Assembly: GCA_032250585.1 (NCBI GenBank)
Contig: JAVVFH010000216.1
Span: 1 to 6,108, forward strand
Length of the DNA stretch: 6,108 bases
Direction of reading: 5' to 3'
Source: JAVVFH01 sp032250585
GTDB taxonomy: Bacteria; Pseudomonadota; Gammaproteobacteria; Xanthomonadales; SZUA-36
Below the pieces are notes generated by a model. The model did no database searches. It saw only the letters and a program-made list of their open reading frames with translations, and was not told the origin of the DNA. The position numbers and the translations under genes were made by a program. Positions 1 to 5,821 of the stretch are shown piece by piece (positions within the stretch are counted from its first letter, which is position 1; each line of letters starts with the position of its first letter).

Positions 1-2976
1 GTCGGAAGCGGTGACAGCGACGGGGTAATCGTCCGGCTGGGCGGAAAGCGTGCCGCTGACGGTGCAGTCTGAGGTGACGGACACGCCGTCGGGAAGGCCT
101 TGCACCGCACAGGAGACCGCGTCACCGTCCGGGTCGGAGACCACAAAGCTCAAGCTCACCCAATCGCCCACGGTATCGGCGCGGTCCGCCGGCTGGGCGA
201 TGGTCGGTGGCCGGTTGGGTTCGGGCGGCGAGTTCACCACCCAGGCGAAGTTCCGCTGGTCCTCGAGCCCGGCCGGGTCGGAAACCCTGATCCGCACATC
301 GTAGGGACTGGACCCGGCGGCGCCGGCAGCAATCGTGCCCTCGACGAGGCCAGTGACGGGATCGATCAAAAGCCCGTCAGGCAGGCCCTGCGCATCGAAG
401 AGGAGACTGTCCCCATCCGGATCGGTTGCGTTGATTGGAAACGAAACGCTGTCGCTCTCGTCGTTTTCCCGGTCGGCCAGTTGAGTATCGATCGAAGGCG
501 CGTAATTGGTTGGCGCCGAACCGACCTCGAAGCCGATGTCGACCTGACCGTACATGGCGGCCTGCGTCAGGTTGGAGGGAATGGCCAGCGGATCGCTGCT
601 GGTCGACACATAGCTCGATCCGAGAATGGTCAGTGCGTCATGCACTACCGGGAAGGTCGGGCTCGAATAATAGGAGCCGCCGCTGCCCTGCAGATAAACG
701 GCGACGGTGTATTCCTTGCCCGCCGCCAACGCCACGGGTGTGACCGGCACGAAAGACCAGGAATTGTTCGAGTAAACCGTTGCCTGGGTCAACTCGACCC
801 CCGTGTAACGCTCGAACAGCTTGACGATTTTGGCGCCGTTGAACAGCCCGCCGAGCGCCTTGACGAAGCCGCTGCTTTTTACGCTGAAGTGATAACCCAT
901 CGCGTACTGGAAGCTGAGGTCGGTGATCAACGATCCCGCAGTATCCGACTCTGCAGACCAGGGATACAGCAGTTCCGCCTCTGTCCCGCCGGGGTCGCTT
1001 ACCGTCCAATCCAGCACTGCACTCCAGTCACTGCAGGCACTGCCACCGTCAACCGAACCGCAGGCCCTGATGCGGTACGAGTAATCCCCGTACGGTCCAT
1101 CCGCATAGACGAATTCCTTGCTTGTCCCCTGGCTGACCGGAAGCGCGTGCACGATCGTTGAGCTCGTCGCCGGTGGTGCCTCTTCGAGCTCATAGCGATC
1201 GATTTGATCCGGCGCCGGATGAGTCCAGTGCAGCCGGAAATGCCGCGCCGCTTCGTCGAGCCATTGCGCCGCCAGTTCACCGGTCGCCGGTATCGCAACC
1301 CGGCTGACCACAAAGGCTGCCGACCTGGCGATCAGGGTGGACTGGGCGGTGTCCGCCATGCGCAATTCGAAGCGGTGCGAGCCGGGCTCGTCGAGGACGG
1401 CCGTGAATCCGGTCACCGCCGGTTCCGGCGACACGGCCAGGCGCCGCCGCTGACCGCTATCCTCATTCACTACAAAAGCACTGGCCCGCGGATAATCGCC
1501 ATCGGTGAACCAGTTCAGTTCGACCGGACAGGTGGGCGCGCTGGATGTAATCTCACAGGACAAAGAGGAGTCCGCGACCCAGATGCGATGAAAGCTCGAC
1601 GTTTTGTCGAGCCGTGCCGGAACGGATGGGCTACCGACCGTGACGCCGCCGCCCGAAGTCGACGCGGGCAGCGAGAACGAAACCCAGAAACGCTGCTGCT
1701 CCAGAGCCAGGAATTCGCGCCCGCCGTTGCGATTGACGGAATCGGCGGCACGCGTCAAATCGCAGCCGGAGGTGAAATACTGCAACGGCCCGCCACTGCT
1801 GCCAGGGGCCGAGCCGTTGCTAACCCAGTAAAAGCACAGCGGCGCCGCGGCGGCAGTGGGAACCGCCTCGATACTGGCCTCAATCCAGGTCGGGTCACCG
1901 GCGCTGTTGGCGAAAACCACTTCAACGCCCTCGCTCAGCGAGCCAACATCGTTGATCACCAGTTTGTCCGGATGGTTTTGCAGTTCCCAGGTACCGGCGT
2001 AATGGGTGATGTTCTGCTCCTGCTCCGGAATCGAGCCAGCCAGAAACGTAATCGGATCGGTTCCGGCGAGGCGCTGTAGCTTGAAATCTGCTGCCCACTC
2101 GACCGTCGCGTTGACGTTGTCGCTCGCGAAGGTGACCGTGGTCGTACCTGCGTGGGTCTCCACGCCATTGCGCGTCACGTAGACACCACCGGAGTAACTG
2201 TCCGGGCCGCTGCGCACCAGTTTCAGGCGCGCGGCCAGCGGTTCGTAATTGCTGTAAATCCACTGACAGTCGGCCCACGAGTTATTCGACCCGCAGGTCG
2301 AGGTATCTTTCAGACTCAGGCTTTTCGCTTCGTAGGTGTACCAGACCGCCAACAGATCGTAGGCATAGCCGTGCTGGGAGTGACTTTCCGGCAGCGCCAG
2401 CCGGTTTGCCCAGTAAAAACTCCAACCGTGGCCGTTCCGCTCCGGGTTGTACCAGAGCCCGGGCCGCAGTTGATCCGGCCCACCCCCGACGCTGTCGAAC
2501 GCCGGTCCATCGTTGCCCGATAACGGCAGGCTGGCGGCCATCGAATGATCGTGGACCGCACCGGAAACCGTCAACTGCAACTTCTTCGAAGCCTTGCCGC
2601 AGCGAATCGTGCCGTCGGCAATTTTCTCGCAGACTTCAACCCGAAAGTCGTACTTTCCTGGCTCCACGCGGAGAATCTGAAGCCGGTCGGTGTCGACGAA
2701 ACTTGCGAACTCTTCAAGCGAACGCCGCTCGATAAGACGGAAAAGGCGCGGTCGCGCCGGATCAGCGATCTCGCCCTCAACCACCCAGCGGAGTTCCGCC
2801 CGGCCGTCGTCGGAGCTCATCGCAAGCGGCGAAATCCATTCCGCGGAAGGGAGTTTATGCGGGCCCGCACCCCATGCGCATACCGGCAGCGCCAGCAAAA
2901 GCCCGAGAATGCGCCGGGCAGAACGCGGGCCTGGACGCGGCTTGAATAGACAAACAAAACCTTTTGGTTTGGACAT
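1..2976 (-). CDS. Large exported multidomain surface/secreted protein (Fn3, GHGW module, Ig-like, DUF4082-like, He_PIG repeats), C-terminus beyond window
   Basis: The frame is open for 992 codons from ATG at 2976 to the window edge, with no stop, so the protein is partial. A purine-rich ribosome site lies just upstream of the ATG. Residues 1-36 look like a Sec signal peptide: a basic n-region (RR at 21-22), a hydrophobic ILGLLLALPVCAWG and probable cleavage near AWG36. Visible modules in order: Fn3-like beta domain (about 55-140); a GLWYNPERNGHGWSFYW motif (173-189) opening an uncharacterised module to about 330; a Cys-anchored Ig-like domain (about 474-558, CEIT..TCPVELNW); an Fn3 domain (about 565-660); a DUF4082-like domain (about 667-818); and two He_PIG/cadherin-like Ig domains (824-919 and from 920) carrying DPDGD and GLPDG. 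All twelve mature cysteines fall into six close pairs, as expected for an oxidised extracytoplasmic protein. No catalytic motif is visible. Adhesin, RHS-type or enzyme C-termini are all possible outside the window. The reading frame is secure; the function is unknown. Confidence 0.9.
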   Translation of the reverse strand, partial: MSKPKGFVCLFKPRPGPRSARRILGLLLALPVCAWGAGPHKLPSAEWISPLAMSSDDGRAELRWVVEGEIADPARPRLFRLIERRSLEEFASFVDTDRLQILRVEPGKYDFRVEVCEKIADGTIRCGKASKKLQLTVSGAVHDHSMAASLPLSGNDGPAFDSVGGGPDQLRPGLWYNPERNGHGWSFYWANRLALPESHSQHGYAYDLLAVWYTYEAKSLSLKDTSTCGSNNSWADCQWIYSNYEPLAARLKLVRSGPDSYSGGVYVTRNGVETHAGTTTVTFASDNVNATVEWAADFKLQRLAGTDPITFLAGSIPEQEQNITHYAGTWELQNHPDKLVINDVGSLSEGVEVVFANSAGDPTWIEASIEAVPTAAAAPLCFYWVSNGSAPGSSGGPLQYFTSGCDLTRAADSVNRNGGREFLALEQQRFWVSFSLPASTSGGGVTVGSPSVPARLDKTSSFHRIWVADSSLSCEITSSAPTCPVELNWFTDGDYPRASAFVVNEDSGQRRRLAVSPEPAVTGFTAVLDEPGSHRFELRMADTAQSTLIARSAAFVVSRVAIPATGELAAQWLDEAARHFRLHWTHPAPDQIDRYELEEAPPATSSTIVHALPVSQGTSKEFVYADGPYGDYSYRIRACGSVDGGSACSDWSAVLDWTVSDPGGTEAELLYPWSAESDTAGSLITDLSFQYAMGYHFSVKSSGFVKALGGLFNGAKIVKLFERYTGVELTQATVYSNNSWSFVPVTPVALAAGKEYTVAVYLQGSGGSYYSSPTFPVVHDALTILGSSYVSTSSDPLAIPSNLTQAAMYGQVDIGFEVGSAPTNYAPSIDTQLADRENDESDSVSFPINATDPDGDSLLFDAQGLPDGLLIDPVTGLVEGTIAAGAAGSSPYDVRIRVSDPAGLEDQRNFAWVVNSPPEPNRPPTIAQPADRADTVGDWVSLSFVVSDPDGDAVSCAVQGLPDGVSVTSDCTVSGTLSAQPDDYPVAVTASD

Positions 2977-2978
2977 AG

Positions 2979-2986
2979 CTCCCCCT
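2979..2986 (-). promoter_or_regulatory. Ribosome binding site of the large exported protein
   Basis: On the minus strand AGGGGGAG lies two bases before the ATG at 2976. The AGGGG core is about five bases away, an acceptable Shine-Dalgarno spacing. This supports the ATG that also gives a clean signal peptide. Confidence 0.6.
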
Positions 2987-3099
2987 GCACCCAGGCCTGA
3001 ACGGCCGGATGTGATAGTGCGAATGAATAAAGCCCCTGCGTGGACCCGCCATGCGCCGTTCAGCGAACGAGCCGCGGGATCACCCCTGGTGGTGTTTCA

Positions 3100-3129
3100 G
3101 GTATAGAAGGGAACAGCCGGTAAGATCAA
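3100..3129 (-). promoter_or_regulatory. Candidate sigma70-type promoter for the large exported protein
   Basis: Reading the minus strand, TTGATC (3129-3124) and TATACC (3105-3100) are separated by 18 bases. Each matches four of six consensus positions. The predicted transcript would have a leader of roughly 115 bases before the ATG at 2976. The site lies in the 214-bp gap after the kinase stop codon, where an independent promoter would be expected. It is called by eye only, and GC-rich genomes give chance matches of this quality. Confidence 0.3.
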
Positions 3130-3190
3130 TGGCCGCGAGGCCCGAATTCGGCCAGCACGAACATTGCTTTCGCAGCTTGGGGAATTCGTC

Positions 3191-4195
3191 CTACAAAAGA
3201 CGCGCGAGATGATCCCGCGCAGCGTCGATTCCCGTGCTGCGCAGCTTCCGGATCAGGCGCCGGGCCGGGCCTTCACCTTCGAACCAGTTGGGGTTGTCCG
3301 GATCGATGAGCTTGCGCTCGGCCGAGACCGCAAGGGTCACGGCCAGCCGCCCACAGACCAGCGGCAGCAGCACGTCCAGTTCCGCTTCCGACAGCGGTCT
3401 GACTTCGTGGTAGCCGCGAGTGATGACTGCAGCGGTGGGCACGGGGTCCTCCCGCTCCATCATCAGATAGGTGAGGCAGATGGCCAGTTCACAAATCGTG
3501 GGGTTGTAGCAGCAATCCCCGAAGTCGACCAGGCCAGTGACCTTGTCATCCCGCACCAGCAGGTTTTCGGTAAAGGCGTCGCCATGGATGACCTGGTGTG
3601 GAAGTTCGTGAAAACGTGCCGCAGCTTTCCGCTCCCAGGTGTCGAAAGCCCAACTCAACAATTCCCGCTGCTCGGGGCCGCTCAGCAAACGGATGCTGTC
3701 GCGGTGCTGGTTCGCCTTTGCCAGATTCCAACGATGATTCCGGTGCGCGGCCGGATGATCGAAATCGGCCAGCGCCAAGTCGAAACGAGCCAGTATCCGG
3801 CCACTGTCTGCCAGCAACTTTTCTGATATATCAGTAATTCCATGCAATACATTACCGGTAAGAAACTCCATTACATGCAATCGGATAGGTTTATTTATAT
3901 CACTTTTAATTCGCGTTTCAATATTACCGTTTTTATTTTCCAATATTTTTGGCAATTCGAGCTCAGCCACTTTTCCAAGTGCGTGACCGATGACCTCGGC
4001 GGCCAATGAAATGATATCGGAAGGCATGTCTTCATCCACCAGTTTAGCCACGTATTGTCGCCCGGCCCCGGTCGTTACAAGATAGTTCAGATTTTCACCT
4101 GGCAGGCGCTTCAGGTCACCTGTAATTCCGTAATTGCTCTTCAGGCAATTACGGGTGGCCCGCAATACAGCTGCATCACTCATTCTGCTTTTCAT
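3191..4195 (-). CDS. APH-fold small-molecule kinase, 5-hydroxylysine kinase-like
   Basis: This 334-residue cytoplasmic protein has the phosphotransferase (APH/choline kinase) fold. Visible motifs are a nucleotide-binding segment RLPGENLNYLV (30-40), the conserved lysine in VAKL (K51), a likely helix-C glutamate (E67), the catalytic Brenner loop HGDAFTEN (H204, D206, N211) and the metal-binding DFGD (224-227). The stretch after DFGD (CELAICLTYLMM) resembles the ELAIAxxYLMM region of hydroxylysine kinases, which phosphorylate 5-hydroxy-L-lysine with GTP or ATP. Homoserine kinase-like or aminoglycoside phosphotransferase-like substrates cannot be excluded. All catalytic residues are present and the length is typical. 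The start is uncertain: AGGA abuts the ATG at 4195, too close to act well, while the ATG at 4183 (Met5) sits 12 bases after it. No class III aminotransferase, a frequent partner, lies nearby. The early coding region has an inverted repeat and an AT-rich patch with three rare ATA codons (Ile84, 100, 123). Confidence 0.85.
   Translation of the reverse strand: MKSRMSDAAVLRATRNCLKSNYGITGDLKRLPGENLNYLVTTGAGRQYVAKLVDEDMPSDIISLAAEVIGHALGKVAELELPKILENKNGNIETRIKSDINKPIRLHVMEFLTGNVLHGITDISEKLLADSGRILARFDLALADFDHPAAHRNHRWNLAKANQHRDSIRLLSGPEQRELLSWAFDTWERKAAARFHELPHQVIHGDAFTENLLVRDDKVTGLVDFGDCCYNPTICELAICLTYLMMEREDPVPTAAVITRGYHEVRPLSEAELDVLLPLVCGRLAVTLAVSAERKLIDPDNPNWFEGEGPARRLIRKLRSTGIDAARDHLARLL
4128..4154. 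repeat. Perfect 10-bp inverted repeat (stem-loop) inside the start of the kinase gene
   Basis: CCGTAATTGC at 4128-4137 and GCAATTACGG at 4145-4154 are exact reverse complements separated by seven bases. In the kinase mRNA the hairpin would span codons 14-23 (residues around N16-C17-L18-K19-S20-N21-Y22), some 40-70 bases after the annotated start. No T-run follows either arm, so it does not look like an intrinsic terminator. It could be an early-coding translational hairpin, a protein-binding palindrome or a remnant of an inserted repeat. Confidence 0.75.
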
Positions 4196-4264
4196 TCCTG
4201 GTTTTTAATGGAACTGCGACAATTTCACCGTCCGGGTCAGTAAAACCTGCCCCCTCATTCTGCT
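4179..4264. repeat. 11-bp direct repeats flanking 64 bp, possible small insertion
   Basis: CTCATTCTGCT occurs exactly at 4179-4189 and again at 4254-4264; flanking bases differ on both sides of each copy. The first copy contains the internal kinase start codon (Met5, complement of CAT at 4181-4183). The 64 bases between the copies include a bulged hairpin. The arrangement looks like a target-site duplication around a short non-coding element that was inserted just upstream of, or into, the kinase start. Chance similarity remains possible. Confidence 0.45.
4234..4252. repeat. Bulged REP-like hairpin in the divergent intergenic region
   Basis: GGGTCAG (4234-4240) pairs with CTGCCC (4247-4252) across a six-base loop. 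This gives six base pairs with one bulged T at 4237. Short hairpins with a bulge and a GGGTCAG/CTGCCC-like stem resemble repetitive extragenic palindromes seen in many Gammaproteobacteria. Only one copy is visible in this window, so assignment to a repeat family is inference. It lies between the 11-bp direct repeats. Confidence 0.35.
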
Positions 4265-4314
4265 CACACCGTGATTTTACAGCCTGGGTCGTCGACTGTG
4301 TCCGGCGGACTCCG

Positions 4315-4343
4315 TGCACTCAGAAGCCAATAGAGGCTAGAAT
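4315..4343 (+). promoter_or_regulatory. Candidate promoter for the serine hydrolase gene
   Basis: TAGAAT at 4338-4343 matches five of six -10 consensus bases and lies about 37 bases before the ATG at 4380. The -35 position 17 bases upstream (TGCACT, 4315-4320) is poor, with three matches. An 11-base palindrome, GTCCGGCGGAC (4300-4310), sits directly upstream and could be an activator or operator site. The -10 is reasonable; the rest is tentative. Confidence 0.35.
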
Positions 4344-4379
4344 ACGGCGCACATCCGCTGCACAGGGCGCCAAAATCCG

Positions 4380-5657
4380 ATGGAGAGGCCGGTTACGGAA
4401 CGACTCCTGAAAATGGTGCTGCCCGCCCTGCTGTTAATGACAGGCGCCGCCCCTGCTGAAACGCTGGTCACCGCACCCTTCCTCGAGCAGCACCCGCCTG
4501 TCATTCAGCAGAATCCCGGCGAGTTGCTCGAGGCTCATGCGTCGGCCAGGAATCTGGCGGCCGACTTCGAAGCGATTTTCAGGCAGCACATTCACGACGA
4601 GGGCATTCTCGGTGCGGCCTTCGTAGTGGCCACGCCACTGGGCGTGGTGCACGCCGGCGCCGCCGGTCACACCGATACCAGCCGCGGCCAGACCATCGAT
4701 GAGAACACGCCCTTCCGCATCGCCTCGGTTTCCAAGACTTTCGCCGCCGGTCTGACCGGTCTGCTGGTCCGGGACGGCTGGATGCGCTGGGACGACCCTC
4801 TGATCCGCTACCTGCCGGACTTTCGCATCAACGGCGACGCCGGGAAAGTGCAGCTCAGCCACCTGTTGGGGCAAAGTACCGGCCTGATGCCGCACGCATA
4901 CGACAACCTGATCGAGGACGGACTGCCGGTGGAGCGCATCCTGCCGCATTTCAGCAAGCTCTCCTACCTGTGCACGCCCGGCCTCTGCTACTCCTACCAG
5001 AACAGCCTCTTCAGCCTGATCGAGCCGGTCATCGAGCAGGTGACGGCCCGGACTTACGGCGACCTGATGGAGGAGCGAATTTTCCAACCGCTGAACATGC
5101 ACACCGCCTCGGTGGGTTTCGAGCCCTTTGTCAACGACCCGAAGCATGCCAAGCCTCACGTCAGGGGCCGCGGCCGCTGGATCACGGTCCCCGTACAGCC
5201 CAATTATTACCGCGTGGCGCCGGCAGCCGGGGTGAATGCCAGCGCGCTCGACATGGGTAAGTGGCTGCAGGCGCAGATGGGCGGCGCACCGGCCATTATC
5301 GATTCCGACCTGATACGCACGTTGACCCAGCCCCGCGTCAAAACAATCCGCGAAATGCGGCGCAAGCATTGGCGGGGAATGCTGTCCGAAGCCCACTATG
5401 GCCTGGGCTGGCGCGTCTACCAGCTCGGCGAGCACCGCATCGCGTACCACAGCGGATGGGTGTCCGGTTACCGGGCGGATCTCGCCTGGTCTCAGGAACT
5501 GGGCATCGGCGTGGCCGTGCTGATGAACGTGGAAAGCAACACCATCAGCCAATTGACCACGACATTCTGGGAAATGGTTTTCGCCAGCGCTGCGCCTCCG
5601 GCCGTCGCCGGCGTCCACCGGACGGGGCCGGGGGCGAATGCTCCTTTTGCGCCCTGA
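4380..5657 (+). CDS. Secreted serine hydrolase, class C beta-lactamase/PBP family
   Basis: This 425-residue protein has the beta-lactamase-related (PF00144-type) serine hydrolase fold. Enzymes of this family act on peptides, D-amino-acid peptides, esters or beta-lactams through an acyl-serine. Residues 1-26 form a signal peptide (basic ERLLK, hydrophobic core, APA26 cleavage), placing the enzyme in the periplasm or outside the cell. The three catalytic motifs are complete: S116-V-S-K119 (nucleophile and base), Y206-Q-N208, and H357-S-G359 in the KTG position. HSG in place of KTG is common in esterase/peptidase members, so true beta-lactamase activity is unlikely but not excluded. The only two mature cysteines, C198 and C203, lie just before the Y-x-N motif and may form a disulfide. 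The last 23 residues are a Pro/Ala/Gly-rich tail. The ribosome site is weak (AGGG, 12 bases upstream). The gene is divergent from the kinase, and 164 bp separate its stop from the transporter gene. Substrate is unknown. Confidence 0.9.
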   Translation: MERPVTERLLKMVLPALLLMTGAAPAETLVTAPFLEQHPPVIQQNPGELLEAHASARNLAADFEAIFRQHIHDEGILGAAFVVATPLGVVHAGAAGHTDTSRGQTIDENTPFRIASVSKTFAAGLTGLLVRDGWMRWDDPLIRYLPDFRINGDAGKVQLSHLLGQSTGLMPHAYDNLIEDGLPVERILPHFSKLSYLCTPGLCYSYQNSLFSLIEPVIEQVTARTYGDLMEERIFQPLNMHTASVGFEPFVNDPKHAKPHVRGRGRWITVPVQPNYYRVAPAAGVNASALDMGKWLQAQMGGAPAIIDSDLIRTLTQPRVKTIREMRRKHWRGMLSEAHYGLGWRVYQLGEHRIAYHSGWVSGYRADLAWSQELGIGVAVLMNVESNTISQLTTTFWEMVFASAAPPAVAGVHRTGPGANAPFAP

Positions 5658-5772
5658 TTCGGGTGCTCCCACTGCGAGCGGGCCACGAACACGGGTCGTG
5701 CCGACGGCAAGGAGCTGGGCCGCTGAGCAAACAGTGGTCGCGATGAAATTGACGTTGGTTTGATGCACCATA

Positions 5773-5818
5773 GGGGCCGAAAACCGATAGGGAAAGAACT
5801 AAAACTCAGAGGGGCCCC
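5773..5818 (+). promoter_or_regulatory. Leader stem overlapping the transporter ribosome binding site
   Basis: The ribosome site AGAGGGG (5808-5814) stands seven bases before the ATG at 5822 and supports that start. GGGGCC at 5773-5778 is exactly complementary to GGCCCC at 5813-5818. A six-pair GC stem with a 34-base loop could therefore cover the last two bases of the ribosome site. Such GC-only matches arise easily by chance in this composition, so a regulatory role is speculative. Confidence 0.3.
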
Positions 5819-5821
5819 GGG

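Noticed and set aside
100..2079. Long plus-strand open frames (100-1161 and 1204-2079)
   Set aside because: They lie antisense to the continuous 992-codon minus-strand gene, have no recognisable domains and are rich in Arg/Gly/Pro, as expected for shadow frames in GC-rich DNA.
2862..2910. Lipoprotein signal (lipobox) at Cys33 of the large exported protein
   Set aside because: The residues before the cysteine are L-P-V; valine at -1 does not fit a lipobox, so signal peptidase I cleavage is preferred.
3131..3160. GAATTC-centred palindrome downstream of the kinase stop as a terminator
   Set aside because: The ten-base palindrome leaves no loop, the flanks mismatch and there is no T-run.
5684..5700. 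Hairpin CACGA/TCGTG after the hydrolase stop as an intrinsic terminator
   Set aside because: The stem has only five pairs with a mismatch beyond it, and no T-run follows. I do not call a terminator in the 164-bp gap.
4434..5771. Minus-strand 445-codon open frame, longer than the hydrolase gene it overlaps
   Set aside because: The plus-strand frame has a signal peptide and all three serine-hydrolase motifs; the antisense frame shows no domain and no convincing ribosome site.
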